Of a stretch of DNA of 64,000 nucleotides, positions 26,955 through 42,300 are shown one piece after another. Below the pieces are notes generated by a model, which made no database searches, was not told the origin of the DNA, and worked only from the letters and a program-made list of their open reading frames with translations. The DNA is taken from assembly GCA_935421135.1 (NCBI GenBank), contig OW285187.1, forward strand, positions 21,576,429 through 21,640,428, written 5' to 3'. The stretch is from Bugulina stolonifera (taxonomy: Eukaryota; Bryozoa; Gymnolaemata; Cheilostomatida; Bugulidae). Numbering within the stretch: the first letter of the stretch is position 1; every line of letters starts with the position of its first letter. Position numbers and translations under genes: made by a program.

Positions 26955-27135
26955 TATAGGTTGCTGAGCTGGTCTAGTGGTAGCATGTTCTGTTCACTGT
27001 GCTAGGCGATTAGGTGCCGTAGAGGCTCCGGGTTCAAACCCCAAACAGGGACCGGTATTTTCATGGACTTGAAACAAGTCTCTGACTGCTCAAAAGTAAA
27101 TTCCTTGCTTAAAAATACATCAATATGTACATGTA
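26955..27135 (+). mobile_element. tRNA-derived SINE
   Basis: The head looks like a tRNA: A-box-like GGTCTAGTGGTAGC and B-box GGTTCAAACCCC, about 60 bases apart, the RNA polymerase III internal promoter pattern. It is followed by a family-specific body (GGTATTTTCATGGACTTGAA) and the tail CTTGCTTAAAAATACATCA. The head has extra bases for a functional tRNA, so it is called a SINE, not a tRNA gene. Confidence 0.8.
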
Positions 27136-27560
27136 CATGAACACACATACATGTATATATACAATATGTATGGTACATATACATTTGTAGGTTTCATTAC
27201 CATTCTTTAGCCCAAACCTCAGTATACAAGATTTTGCTAAATGTGTTGCAGGTTATTAACTGTGTGTAGTGTTGCTGTACAATGACTGGAAGATATACTT
27301 AGATCTGTATAATACAAACAATAATGATGATTCTATCTTGGTCATTAAAATGACCTATAGTCACATGAACTAGAGCAGCGTAATATGTTAATCAATAAAC
27401 TGTCTAATTAGATATTACAGGAGTTTATAACAGTTTCTAGACCACTAGCATACACTGTATACAGATCATTAGGTTTATAATTATACAATGTACACACCAT
27501 CTACGCTTTGCAATATTCAATTATCTTTATCTTTACACCATTTCCCTCTCTCTCTCTTTG
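27136..27560. other. Upstream flank of the K2P gene
   Basis: AT-rich. A pyrimidine tract ending TTTGTAG at 27558-27564 looks like a splice acceptor, so a non-coding 5' exon of the channel gene may end in the upstream flank and its second exon begin at 27565. Confidence 0.4.
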
Positions 27561-27749
27561 TAGGAGGTGATAAAAGCTGTAATAGTTCTCATTGCCTATG
27601 CTGACGCCTTCTGAGATGCTGTATGTACTCTAATCAAAACTAGACTGTGAGGAAGTAACAAAGAGTTGTTACAGTAGTTGGAACTGTTGGCAGTAGAGAA
27701 GGAGTACAGTGATGGTTACGTATACATGCAGAGTCTGACAGACCTCTAG

Positions 27750-30987
<3,238 letters not shown>

Positions 30988-31153
30988 GTAATGTTACCAT
31001 AAAATGATGCTTGTACACATTGTATGCATTTTGTGCTGTTCTGTGTGTAAAATATATTACATAGTCCGCATCAATACTCTTTCTATTCTGATACGTCATC
31101 TGGTATTACTTTTTTATACTACAATGCAAAAAATTTGATACCGTGTCAGTAGC

Positions 31154-31323
31154 ATGAATAACAAAACGAGACGCATTTTTATATTTTTATTTAATCCTAA
31201 TATTTCGATGTACATGTATATCCATACATCATCGTCAGATGATCATGTATGGATATACAATGTGCATCGAATATTAGGATTAAATAAAAATTGTATAAAA
31301 ATGCGTCTCGTTTTGTTATTCAT
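31154..31323. mobile_element. 170-bp palindromic insertion downstream of the K2P gene
   Basis: Arms of about 75-80 bp pair almost fully, with outer ends ATGAATAACAAAACGAGACG and its complement and the centre near 31238. The direct repeat TGTCAGTAGCATG flanks it (31144-31156 and 31358-31370). The right arm carries AATAAA (31283-31288), the first clear sense-strand poly(A) signal after the channel stop codon. Confidence 0.85.
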
Positions 31324-31610
31324 TATTAAAATACTCGCTCACACCAACATTTTCCAATGTCAGTAGCATGCATATTTCTACCTAGTATGGCCTATACAAA
31401 AATAGCGTAAGGAAATAGGGATCATTCAATGATAATATCCTATACGTCCAAATACACCCAGTTTGGCAGTCCTAAAATTACGTGTCTCACTTTCCCGCCC
31501 TCCATCTTCTACGTGTTTGGATGGCTGATCGCTGGTTTGTTTACACGGGCGATAAAGCCTCTTTGATTGGCCTGAGTCACACCAATAGTAAGTATGTATT
31601 AATATATGTA

Positions 31611-31742
31611 ACAGACTTGCCAAGTTCCAATGTTGGAAATCAGGGAGATTCAGCATTTGGGGAGGGGTGTCCATTTTGGGTGGGGTACCGAAATTTTGAG
31701 GTAAAAGGCAGGGTGTCTCGTGCAGAATCAGAGAGACTTGGT
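31611..31742 (+). mobile_element. ~130-bp MITE, TTGCCAAGT family, copy 1
   Basis: Begins ACTTGCCAAGTTCC and ends AGACTTGG, with AATCAGGGAGATT and GTGGGGTACC inside. It is the inverted partner of 37427-37556. Confidence 0.65.
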
Positions 31743-33829
31743 AGAGGAGACACATCACATTTCTATTCTGATGTGAACTGTGGGCTATAGAGAAGAAAAA
31801 TTTATTTCAGGTGTCTACATGCATTTGTGTGTTTTTATATAATAATTAAACAATGCTGGTAGAGTAATTTGTAACTTCCATAGTTCACCATGTTAGTAAA
31901 TATAACATTTCATTATCGTCATCTCAACTGTGTAGAAATAGGAAAACATAATTATGTGGGCTACGCCAAAACATTCTACTTTAATTGATATACAGTCATG
32001 TACATCATATTACCTACATCTCATTACTGAGCGAGTTATTTTACATAACTATCATGATCATTTCGAATATACCAGTACATGTACATTAATCATTCTACAT
32101 GTCCATGTATTATAGCCTCATATGATTATATTTTATATAGGAATTATCAAAGCCTAAATTGAAGCAAATGGATAGACAATATTTAAAATTGAAGCTTGAA
32201 TATAATACATGTACTATGTATTCCAACTTGATGCTGAAAAGAAAAAAACCTGATATAATTTGGATTTCTATTTATAGAAAATATTTCCCAACCATGTTAA
32301 TTCTAAGTATGTTACTAACAACAGGCTTGTGAATGAATTTACAAAAATTATAGACTATGTTACCATAACAGGCACCTAACCCTTCTAATGAAATATTTGG
32401 TGAATTTACAAACATAGGGCTAAATAGTTGGTATAATGCCTAAAATTACCATAGCTGGAATAATATTGTCAATAAGTAGGTGTTTCAACTTAGGCTATGA
32501 TAATTTCTCTATAATGATATTCTGTTAGTTTATGTACTATTGCACACCATCCATGGAACTAATAGAGTGATTCATGTATTTAATTACACATTTAATAATA
32601 CAGGTAAGATGTAACCATTTTACTAAACTTATTTTAACACCCTGGTCATCCATAGATCACTCTGTGTATTTTTTCATCAATTTTCAATAAAATGTATTTT
32701 TTCATAATTAAAGTATTATCTCATCTTACAATAATGTAGTCTTACATGTATAATTCAACATGTAAGTATAATTATTACTGTACATGTAATTATAACTAGA
32801 TGTGTCAAGTTACCTAAGGTGGGTGCTTTGCTTAGGGAGGTATTAGGCTGAGGTCAAAGGAATAGAACAAAGACATCTGCACTACTCTGTGGAGACTGAG
32901 TAAGGTCTTCTGTAGTACATGTAGGTTAGTTTAGGTCTTGGAAAAGGCTTTATTATTAGATTTAAAACGTAGCTATCTTTAAATAACTCCAATAATTAAA
33001 GGACTTTTGAATAGCTACAAGCTTACTATTGTTAGTAACAACTAACAAATACTTGCACCATCAGTTCAACGATAAATTCATAATGTAAGTTATGACAATT
33101 CTAAAGAGGGAGGTTTTGAACTGGTGCATATAGCAGGCCGATAAAATGTCCTAGTTGGCAAGTTCATACAGTTCATAGTTCATACAGTACAGCATTATGA
33201 CTCATCAAAGCTGGTGTCACCCGCCACCAACTACACAAGTACATGTATATAAAATATATTGATGATGCCATGACCACGTAAATGTACACTTTGATTTCAT
33301 TGAGCTTAGATAAAACATCAAGAATATCTTTATAGTGCAATTACCGCCCACAATTTGAAAATCACCTCGTATATCATAGTCAACAATCACAAAATATGAA
33401 TTTGTCTGCATCAGATCTTTCCAGTTATTGATATGGTCAATATAGATTTACATTGTACCTTCGTCATGCAAGGAATTCATTAGTTTGGGTACTTATCTCT
33501 ACACTTCTGCAGCTGCTGTCAACGACAGAGGCCAGGGAGAAGACAAATATATGGCCTACAATGATGTGCTCTTCATGGGTTAACACCTGCTACGAAGTAT
33601 AATATATTACATAATATAATGTACATGTATGAAATAATATCATTTTGTTTTTGAAAACTGAGAGAGGACAACTTCTTAGCACAATCTTCCTAATACATTT
33701 TGAGTGCTGTTGGTTTGCACTATTTAACTATGTTGTATTACTGTTATGTTCACTGAAAAAGAAGGTAAATTTATAGCTATATCCATGGTTACTCTACACT
33801 GTCAATACAGTCTGTCAACACTCATCACA
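31743..33829. other. Intergenic AT-rich DNA
   Basis: No gene, RNA or discrete repeat recognised over about 2 kb. Confidence 0.45.
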
Positions 33830-33831
33830 TA

Positions 33832-36232
33832 CAAGGTCCGTAAATTAAGTAATGAGACTTGTTATACTAGGCTAATTATTTACAATTAATTTACAAATTG
33901 AGGTTATCTCCTTCAAAATAGTTGTCTTGGGAAGCCACACAGCGCATTGGACGCTGTTTCCATTTCTCATAGCAGAGCTGGAACTTGGAAACTGTTATTA
34001 CCTTTAAAGGGCTACAGAAATGATAATATTTTGTTTGGTATATCTAAACTTTAAGCCCTGAGGCTGCTATATTCACTTTATTAAAACTCTGAAAATAATT
34101 TGGGCTGGGATATGCCAGCATATAAAGTTATCATGAAAAGTGGGTTCTGGAAAAGGAAGTCCCAAGTTACAGGGGTGTTGTCCACATCCTGTGTGAAGGC
34201 CCATAGCTTGGCTCTCTAATTATAGCCCTGTGTAGGGGAGTTACCAGGTGCCCCATACTTACACTACAATCTCACAGCTATGAGCTTTCTGTAATTATTT
34301 GGCTTATGTAATCCTATGGTTTTCTCAATAATATGACCAGCCATTGAATGATACAGTATAATCAAGGACTATTACAGCAAGCAAAGGAAACTATGAGTGA
34401 TGGATATTGAGACAAAAATCCTATAGTTGCTTACCAAAGCTTGTTGAGGGCTAATGACTATGTTGTAGCAATATAATACAAGCAGATATTGTTAGTATAA
34501 TACTTGTATACATGCAAAATAATTTTGATATTTAAATTACAAGTGGCAATATAATATGCATGTAATAATTGTTATATAGACCTACATGTACATCCAGACC
34601 TGTTTGAGATTATAAATATGTTCAACCATGTTACTTATTAATACAAATCATGTACATGTAGGTACAGATATACAGTAGTACTTGCATGAAAATATAGAGT
34701 AGATACTATATACATTTTGTGGTATATACTAGATAGACTATAATATGTTATATTACACTGAATTATAAACACAGTATATACATTGTACATATAGTATAAC
34801 TACATGTATATAATAATATTATACTGCGTTATGGTCTAATACAGTATCAGTATGTACATGTATTATAACGTGCATGCATTGTATTACTGTACATCAAAAT
34901 ATACTGCACTCTAATACAAATAAATATTTCATTGGAGGGGTAGGAAGTAATGCAACAGTTATTCAAGCCAATTGAGAGTGGTGTAAGTGTGGCATACATC
35001 ATTTGGGGCCACATGCTGTAGTAAGCAGATGCACATAAAACAAGAAAACATGGCAGAACTGAGTTACTCTGTTGTAACAAGCAAAATTTTACCAAATACA
35101 CAGTGATTAACTCGATCCAAGTTTCTGTTTGAAGCCTAGACTTGGAATAGCAGATTACATGAAGGCATTGGGTACTGCTGGCATTAATTCCCACCCATTA
35201 CCTATGCTGGAATTTCAGCTAAATTAACAACACTAATTTAATTGGCTAGGCTTTGTTATGTAACAACTTCCATTTTGTTTCCACAGTTACAGAGTAAACA
35301 AAGTTTACATCCTTTGTAATTCAATATGGCAGAATGAGGGCTTGCAGTGTTTTCCATTTGCAGAAAACAGACAAACTGATTATGTTATATGAATTTTTGT
35401 TGCATATATTGAAAAATAATAACCTATATAGCATAATTGCTACATGAAAAAGCATGATTTCAGTAGTACTTTAATTGGCACGTCACAGCCATTTTGATTT
35501 TCTCTAAACCTTTAAAATGACCCATTTTGACACGAATTATAACTTTTGCGAATAGAAAGAAGTCACAGAGACTCAAATCTTGAGAATATGGATCGAGGCT
35601 GTGGTACAACTGTTATGTTTTTCTGTGTGAGAAGGCTCAAATGCCTCTTCCGCTCTCTTTCTGTTCAAAAGTGGAGTTCTTTTGCACACATTTTACAGAA
35701 ACTTTCTTAGTTCCCAGATCATCAGTCAAAACTTGATGAACTGTTGTATGGTTCATATTTAAGTGTTTAGCAATCAATCTGTGGTTAGACGATGGTCAGA
35801 TCAAAAAAATCTTTTAATTTGTTCAACACTTTCATCATTTTTAACATTTCCTGACCGAGATTAATCTTCTACAGACTCCCTGCCTTCAGAAAATGCTTTG
35901 AACCACCTAAAAACTTGTGCTCTTGATAAAGTAGTCTCTCCATAGACCTGCTGAATCTTTGAGTAGGTTTCAGAGGCTCTGTGTTGGTTTGAAGCAGAAC
36001 ATTATCACACCGTTCTGCTCAAGACTGACTCTTACACCCATTTCTAGAACGCGTGTAAAGATAGTAACGTTACAAATCCTGCTCTCACAGTTCATCTGCT
36101 ACTCCTATGAAGTTGCTAATTGCACTACTGATAGTTTAGAGTTAACACTACATAATTTTACATGGAAGTTTCCAGAGTAGTCCCCATTCTAATATTATGT
36201 GACTAGTCTCATTACCTAATTTACGCACCTTG
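33832..36232 (-). mobile_element. Decayed mariner-family transposon with a second insertion
   Basis: Inverted ends pair: CAAGGTCCGTAAATTAAGTA on the left against the complement of TACCTAATTTACGCACCTTG on the right, with TA at each side (33830-33831 and 36233-36234), as expected for mariner. Minus-strand reading at 35560-36040 gives broken mariner-like N-terminal helix-turn-helix pieces (FKAFSEGRE, then ...LNMNHTTVHQVL). Minus-strand 33880-33995 gives a C-terminal piece (MRCVASQDNYFEGD). The catalytic middle is missing; 34003-35516 is unrelated DNA. The gene is dead. Confidence 0.8.
34003..35516. mobile_element. Possible nested insertion inside the mariner copy
   Basis: The mariner sequence stops at 34002 and resumes near 35517. 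Both junctions read CCTTTAAA (34001-34008 and 35510-35517), and the ends are weakly inverted (TTTAAAGGGCTACAG against TTTAAAGGTTTAGAG). There is no coding sequence of note. It could be a TTAA- or TTTAAA-targeting element, or a deletion with filler. Confidence 0.45.
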
Positions 36233-36234
36233 TA

Positions 36235-37426
36235 CATATACAACATGTACACTTGTGCTATGAATAGAAGGTGGAACCAATTGACAGTAGCACCAGTTGG
36301 AAGTAGCACGAGTTAGTGGTAGGTAGCACTAGCTGGTAGTAGCGCAAGTACGTAATGGCACTAGTTGACAGAGGAATGAGTCGCTACTGGCACGACTTCA
36401 CATACACACCTTTGAAAGTACAAATGGCTGCTAGATGGGCGATTCTATGACGCAACAGGCAATGAGCCCATGCGCCCAGCATGAACCTTGCTTACACAAG
36501 AGAGAAGACAAATTTGTGTAAGAAAATGAAGGAAACTGGGTGAAATGACGTGTTGAAATAGTTGTAATTCAGTGTAATTTGAAACCACATGAGAAATTAA
36601 TGGAAAAACAGGTGTTTTAGTCAAGTCATTTTATCATCTTGAGGGTTTTTTTACATAAATAGTCTCTGACAAAGTGTGTTGAACAAAACCTCCAGAATTT
36701 GCTATTTACTTGACAGGTATTTGCAGTAGTTTATAACTTTTTGGCAACTACAGCTGTAAGATATGGAAATATGCAAATACGATCATGTGGATTGGGAAGC
36801 ATAGAGTTGTGTTGTCCTGCATCTCGAAAACTTTCATCACGTGTCGGTCAACTGTAAAGCAGTCTTTGATTGGATACAACAGAAAGAAACTGTTGTGGGG
36901 GAATCCCAGCAACTCTTCATCTTTTCTCAAACTTGGCTGCCAAGTGGGCTGTCACGAATTTGTTTCCTTATATTGTGCTTCAGTATGTAAGGCAGGATAT
37001 CGAAATGTTCTCTGCATGGCAGGATTATTAGTTTTCTTGTATATAGCCGTATTTTTTCATGTTATTAATCACATGATATGTATTTTATATTATATTAAAT
37101 CATTTATTATTATTTTTATTTTATATATAATTAATAATAATAATAAATAATTAACCCTGAGGGCCTGGTTAATATTTGTTTTAGTTTTAATTTACTGTGT
37201 TTTTATTTTAAATTTACGTAATCTTCCTTTCTGTTTTTGTGGCTCTTTACTGGGAGTGTCTTATTTTTATTATTAAATTATGTTATATTTATTATTATAA
37301 TTATTATTATTTACAATTATTTTATATTATTATTGATTATAATGGATCCCACTTATTCTTATAGGGATTATTTCGTTGGCTATAGAATTGCTGTATTCAG
37401 TTTAGGGAAACTACTCACACTGGGCT
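36235..37426. other. Intergenic DNA with degenerate AGTAGCAC repeats
   Basis: 36280-36400 holds diverged GTAGCAC(C/G)AGTT units. 37060-37340 is a very AT-rich TTATTAT tract. No gene recognised. Confidence 0.4.
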
Positions 37427-37556
37427 GCAGGTTTGCCAAGTCTCCCTGATTCTGCAGGAAACTCCCTGATTTTAAACTCAAATTTTGGTACCCCACCCCA
37501 CCCCACCCAAATACTCAATCTCCCTGATTTTTATCAGTTGAACTTGGCAAGCCTGC
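37427..37556 (-). mobile_element. ~130-bp MITE, TTGCCAAGT family, copy 2
   Basis: Inverted copy of 31611-31742, with ends GGTTTGCCAAGTCTC and AACTTGGCAAGCCTG and a CCCCACCCCACCCCACCC run in the middle. Confidence 0.65.
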
Positions 37557-37891
37557 TGGGCTGCTGCTAAAAAACTCAAAAATTTCACCAAGCCCTCAAT
37601 ACTATAGCTGATGGAGCATATAGTATTGTTGCATGCAAATAGTGACAATTAGTATATTTAAGAGTTGTCCACTCTTGTGCACTTGAGAGATTATAACTCC
37701 TGGCTAAAATTAATTGGCTGACTGTAGATAGGGCAGGTATATATAGGAGAGGAGTACCTACATGGAAGAGCAGAATCAGTAGAGAGATAGATATACAAAT
37801 ACCTAGAGTAGACTGTGAAAATGAGGCATGAAGAGACAGCAGTATAGACTGTCAACATACATGTAGATATATAGTCACACAGTGACAAGAG

Positions 37892-38074
37892 TGTAATAGT
37901 TTGAAGTTATATTCTCGTTGTTATTTACTTAGAGATTATATTTTATCATGTTTAGTATTTTTGGTTATAGGCTAAAGCAGCCGCCATCTTTTAGTTAATA
38001 TACAACGTGTTGGATTTACACAGTCAACCTAAATAAACAAGTCAAATATAAAGATGTATGCCAAAGTTTGTACA
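37892..38074 (+). repeat. 5' LTR
   Basis: TGTAATAG...TGTACA, with terminal TG and CA. It contains AATAAA at 38032-38037. Identical to the 3' LTR except G against T in ACGTGTTGNATTTACAC. Confidence 0.96.
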
Positions 38075-38092
38075 TGGCGTCGTAGACTATAA
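38075..38092 (+). other. Primer-binding site
   Basis: TGGCGTCGTAGACTATAA follows the 5' LTR directly. TGG pairs with a tRNA CCA end; I cannot name the tRNA. Confidence 0.7.
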
Positions 38093-38164
38093 CGGACTGT
38101 GTTGGGACAGGCATTGATGGTGGGCAGCCCTGGTTGAGCAGTTTTGGAGTGTTTTGTTGTTGTG

Positions 38165-41100
38165 ATGGCTGGAATAAAGTCACCAAAGCCACTGGACTTT
38201 TCCAATGCTAGAGAGAGGTGGGATGAGTGGAAGGCTAGGTTTACAAGATACAGATCAGCTGTAGAGCTGGATCAGAAGACACCTCAGAGGCAGGTTGACA
38301 CACTGCTGCTATGTATGGGAGAGGAGTCAGATACCATATATAGACAACTAGCCATTCCAGACCCATATGATACTTTCACAATCTATGACTTAACTATAGC
38401 GGCTTTTGATGATTATTTCAATCCGCACTCTACTGCTTTACACCACAAGGTGATGTTCTTTGGTAGAATACAGGGCAGAGATGAGTCTAACCAGGCCTAC
38501 ATCAGAGACTGCTATGATTTAGCGTCAAAATGTCAATGGACAGGCCTAGTAAAGAGTGACATGTTAAGAGTGAGACTGTTGGCAGGTATGCAAGATAAAC
38601 AGCTTTCAGCTCAGATGCAACTAGACAACAACTCCTTGGAGGAGGTAGTTACTAAAATGAGAACTAAGGAAGCTATTCAACAGGAGATGAAGGCTCAACT
38701 TGATGGTACTCAACAAGCAAGCGTGACAGTAGATGCTGTTGATCAGGGAGCCACAGCTGTTGATGCTATTGCTAGAAGGAAATACGCGACTGATAGGAAG
38801 TCCAAGCCCATACGTGATGCCACTGATGATTGGGTAAGAGACTGTAAATATTGTGGTGAGTCACACGTAAAGAGACGATGTAAGGCATATAACAAACGGT
38901 GCTCACTGTGTAAGAAATTCAACCATTTCGCCAAGGTATGCTCTAGCAATAAGAGAACTGACACTGTTCATGTTAATGATAGAAAGAGTGAGGAATCTGA
39001 TTGTGATGAGTATTTTTATGTAACTAGTGTAGAACATAAGTCTGAGTCATTTTCTGGTAACACCAAATGTATTGAAGAATCTGATAGTGATGAGTATTTT
39101 TATGTAACTAGTGTAGAACATAAGTCTGAGTCATTTTCTGGTAACACCAAATGGATTGAGTCCCTGTTGATAAATGGTAAATCTATAGAGTGTAAGATTG
39201 ATACAGGGGCTGAAGTAAATGTAATTCCAGTTCAGTCATTGCGAAGCCTGGGAATAGAGCGGGTGGAGAAGTCAAGTGCCTCCTTGACGGGTTATTCGGG
39301 GGATGCGATACCCACTGTGGGCAGGTTATCTATGGGTGTAGGCATGCCGGGACGGAAGGCTATACGGAGCAGGTTCTATGTGCGCGGTGTGGTGCGTGGT
39401 GCTGCCGAATCCCTACCATTACTGAGCTTTCAGACAGCGTGCGCACTTGGTTTACAGTTGCCCACACCCAAGTCCATTGATAGCATTCAGCCAATCAGCA
39501 ATCCGAGCCCTATCACAACTATGATATCTGACATAGATCAAGCCAAACGTGAATACCCCAAGGCCTTTGATGGGTTAGGTTGTGTTAAGGATATTACCAT
39601 GAGTCTAACACTCAAACCAAATGCTGTACCGAAGACCTTCAGTGCTAGACAAGTCCCATTAGCTGTACAGGCTGCCTACAAACAGGAATTGGAAGAAATG
39701 CAGCGCAACAATGTCATAGTACCCGATCCCGAACCCTCGGCTTGGTTGAACCCCACAGTCATAGTTAGCAAGCCTGATGGCAAGGTAAGAATATGTCTCA
39801 ACCCTCAGTATTTGAATAGTCAGTTACTCAAAACGCAGTGCACCATTCCAACAGCTACCAGTATATTCAGTGAGCTAAAAGGAGCTAAATACTTTAGCTG
39901 CCTTGATGCCAAGAGCGGCTTCCACCAGGTAAGATTAGATGAGGTATCCTCCAAACTGACCTCATTCCTAACGCCTTTCGGGAAGTTCAAATATGCCAGA
40001 TTACCAATGGGCCTGAACTGTAGCCCGGAGCTGTTCCATCAGATGATGGTTAAGTTATTCATGCATATCCCACATGTCAAGGTGTACATTGATGATATTC
40101 TAGTCTATGGTAGGAATGAAGCTGAGCATGATGAATCCCTAAGACAGGTACTGGCAGTCTGTGAGCAGGTAGGTCTGACCCTAAAGTATGAGAAATGTGT
40201 TATTAAACAGACAACAGTGACATTTCTAGGTCATGAGTTGAGCGAGAGAGGTTTGAAAGCTGACTATGACAAAGTTCAGGCATTACATGATATTGCTGTA
40301 CCTAAGGACCAGGATGATACCCAGCGTTTTCTAGGATTTGTTAATTACCTGAGTAAATTCATACCAGGTCTATCTGAGTTAGCGAAGCCACTAAGAGAGC
40401 TATGTAAGAAAGGTAGGATCTTCAGTTTTGAGAAGCCACATATCGATGCTTTTGAAGCCATCAGGGCCAAAGCTATGCAAGATATTACACTGCAGTATTA
40501 TGACCCTGATAAGCCAGTAGTGTTGTCCGTGGATGCTAGTGCCCACAGCCTAGGTGCGGTTTTGTTACAAGAAGGTAAGCCAATAGAATATGCCTCCAAG
40601 TCACTGACTGAGACGCAGCAAGGCTATAGCCAAATAGAGAAAGAGATGTTAGCAGTATTGTTTGGCTGCACCCGATTCCACTACTATCTGTTTGGTCGTC
40701 ATGTGACCATTGAGACAGACCACAAGCCTTTGGTAGGTCTAGTCGTAAAAGATCTAAACTTACTGACAGCTAGACTTGCAACCATGAGACTGTGCTTGGT
40801 GAGCTATGATTTTGACTTGGTCTGGAAACCCGGTAAGTATATGATATTAGCTGACACACTGTCACGTGCATGCCCTGCCGGAACAGGTGAGAATGAAGAC
40901 CTCAAGTTTGATCCACTGCAAAGAATTTGCAGTATAGTTCTTACAACAGACAGTGCTTTAGACAGGTATGAGAAAGCCACAGCCATTGATGAAGAGCTAC
41001 AGGTAGTGTACCGCCTAATACAGAGTGGATGGCCTACTGATAGAAAGATGTGTCCTGAAAGAGCCTTGGCATACTGGCCCCTCCATGATTATTTAAGTTG

Positions 41101-42268
41101 TAGGCAAGGAGTTGTATTTTATAAGGACAGACTTGTGGTACCTGGAGCTGAGAGATCTAGTGTAATAGGTGAGTTGCATAAAGCCCACCAAGGTGCTTCT
41201 AAGACCTTACAGCAAGCACAGAAGACAATCTTTTGGCCCGGAATGAAGAGACATATCACTGATCGATGCTTATCATGTGAACCCTGCAGGTCAGTAAGTA
41301 GGGACGAGAGAAAGGAACCCCTCATGAATTTTCCTATACCAAATCACCCGTTTCAAGTCATCGGCACTGATCTCTTTGAGATAACTGGTAAGTCATATCT
41401 TATGATAGTCGATTATCTGAGTAAGTGGCCCGTTGTTGTACCCTTGAAACACACCACCAGCAGAGATGTAGTGCAGGCTATGCAAGCCACATTTGCTCAG
41501 TATGGAATGCCCGAATATATTGTATCAGATAATGGCCCACAGTACAGCTCAAAGGAGTTCATGGACTTTTGTAAGGATATACAGGCCAAGCATGAAACTA
41601 GTTCACCACATCACCAGCAAGGTAATGGCCAGGCAGAACGAATGATTGGCATAGTTAAGTCCAGTATGAAGAAGAGGATCAAAAGTAATAGTGAGTGGTG
41701 GGAGGCCATTCTTGCTATTCGCAACACTCCTATTGGTGACGGCTTACTGTCCCCAGCCCAGATTCTACAAGGTAGGAACCTAAGAGATCACATAAGTCTG
41801 CCACTGAGTAATTATCAGGTACAGGGTTATGACATCGGCAAGCTGCAAGAGCAGTTAAAACAGAGGCAGTCTGTACAGAAGTTTTACTATGATAGGAGGG
41901 CTGGCCCAGATAAGACTTCCCTGATACCTGGTGATACTGTTATGTTCAAAACACCCCGTGACTGGCAGCCAGGACTAGTGTCCGGTATAGTAGGCGATAG
42001 GTCTTATTCTGTGGAAACTCCTCAAGGGCTCACGCTGAGAAGAAATAGGAAGGATGTGAGGGTAACGGGTGCACCAGTGCATGAGGATCGTGCGCATGAG
42101 CGAGCCACTCCACCAGAGGAGACTCGGGTAGCTGGGGGTTGTGGTGTGGGTGCACCTGTGGATGGTCTGTCGCGGGGGGTTTCGGGTGTTCCGGGGGTGA
42201 CTGGATCGGGGAGGCTGGTCAGGCCACCTGTTAGATTCGAAGACTACGTGATGACTGGCTGGAAGTAG
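38165..42268 (+). CDS. Gag-Pol polyprotein of the Ty3/Gypsy element
   Basis: One open frame of 1,367 codons with no gag/pol frameshift. In order: a Gag capsid-like start (WDEWKARFTRYR), two zinc knuckles (one with CX2CX3H spacing, then CSLCKKFNHFAKVC), aspartic protease (DTGAEVNVIP near 39201), reverse transcriptase (YIDDILVYG near 40086), RNase H (SVDASAHSLGAVL near 40529), the integrase HHCC finger (from 41173), and a DDE core (GTDLFE, SDNGPQY, GQAERMIG). It ends in a GPY/F-like module (WQPGLVSGIVGDRSY). An 84-bp direct duplication (38993-39076 and 39077-39160) repeats 28 residues between the knuckles and the protease. The start is the first ATG with a capsid-like sequence after it. Function: self-copying through an RNA intermediate. 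Confidence 0.96.
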   Translation: MAGIKSPKPLDFSNARERWDEWKARFTRYRSAVELDQKTPQRQVDTLLLCMGEESDTIYRQLAIPDPYDTFTIYDLTIAAFDDYFNPHSTALHHKVMFFGRIQGRDESNQAYIRDCYDLASKCQWTGLVKSDMLRVRLLAGMQDKQLSAQMQLDNNSLEEVVTKMRTKEAIQQEMKAQLDGTQQASVTVDAVDQGATAVDAIARRKYATDRKSKPIRDATDDWVRDCKYCGESHVKRRCKAYNKRCSLCKKFNHFAKVCSSNKRTDTVHVNDRKSEESDCDEYFYVTSVEHKSESFSGNTKCIEESDSDEYFYVTSVEHKSESFSGNTKWIESLLINGKSIECKIDTGAEVNVIPVQSLRSLGIERVEKSSASLTGYSGDAIPTVGRLSMGVGMPGRKAIRSRFYVRGVVRGAAESLPLLSFQTACALGLQLPTPKSIDSIQPISNPSPITTMISDIDQAKREYPKAFDGLGCVKDITMSLTLKPNAVPKTFSARQVPLAVQAAYKQELEEMQRNNVIVPDPEPSAWLNPTVIVSKPDGKVRICLNPQYLNSQLLKTQCTIPTATSIFSELKGAKYFSCLDAKSGFHQVRLDEVSSKLTSFLTPFGKFKYARLPMGLNCSPELFHQMMVKLFMHIPHVKVYIDDILVYGRNEAEHDESLRQVLAVCEQVGLTLKYEKCVIKQTTVTFLGHELSERGLKADYDKVQALHDIAVPKDQDDTQRFLGFVNYLSKFIPGLSELAKPLRELCKKGRIFSFEKPHIDAFEAIRAKAMQDITLQYYDPDKPVVLSVDASAHSLGAVLLQEGKPIEYASKSLTETQQGYSQIEKEMLAVLFGCTRFHYYLFGRHVTIETDHKPLVGLVVKDLNLLTARLATMRLCLVSYDFDLVWKPGKYMILADTLSRACPAGTGENEDLKFDPLQRICSIVLTTDSALDRYEKATAIDEELQVVYRLIQSGWPTDRKMCPERALAYWPLHDYLSCRQGVVFYKDRLVVPGAERSSVIGELHKAHQGASKTLQQAQKTIFWPGMKRHITDRCLSCEPCRSVSRDERKEPLMNFPIPNHPFQVIGTDLFEITGKSYLMIVDYLSKWPVVVPLKHTTSRDVVQAMQATFAQYGMPEYIVSDNGPQYSSKEFMDFCKDIQAKHETSSPHHQQGNGQAERMIGIVKSSMKKRIKSNSEWWEAILAIRNTPIGDGLLSPAQILQGRNLRDHISLPLSNYQVQGYDIGKLQEQLKQRQSVQKFYYDRRAGPDKTSLIPGDTVMFKTPRDWQPGLVSGIVGDRSYSVETPQGLTLRRNRKDVRVTGAPVHEDRAHERATPPEETRVAGGCGVGAPVDGLSRGVSGVPGVTGSGRLVRPPVRFEDYVMTGWK

Positions 42269-42289
42269 TTTTGTTTCTCACTGATGTGC

Positions 42290-42300
42290 AAAAAGGGAGA
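42290..42300 (+). other. Polypurine tract
   Basis: AAAAAGGGAGA directly before the 3' LTR; expected plus-strand primer for reverse transcription. Confidence 0.85.

Noticed and set aside
26955..27050. tRNA gene
   Set aside because: A- and B-boxes are present, but the spacing and arms do not fold into a standard tRNA, and the body and tail recur elsewhere, so it is a SINE.
34847..35194. 115-codon minus-strand frame inside the nested insertion
   Set aside because: No family resemblance, low-complexity surroundings; likely chance.
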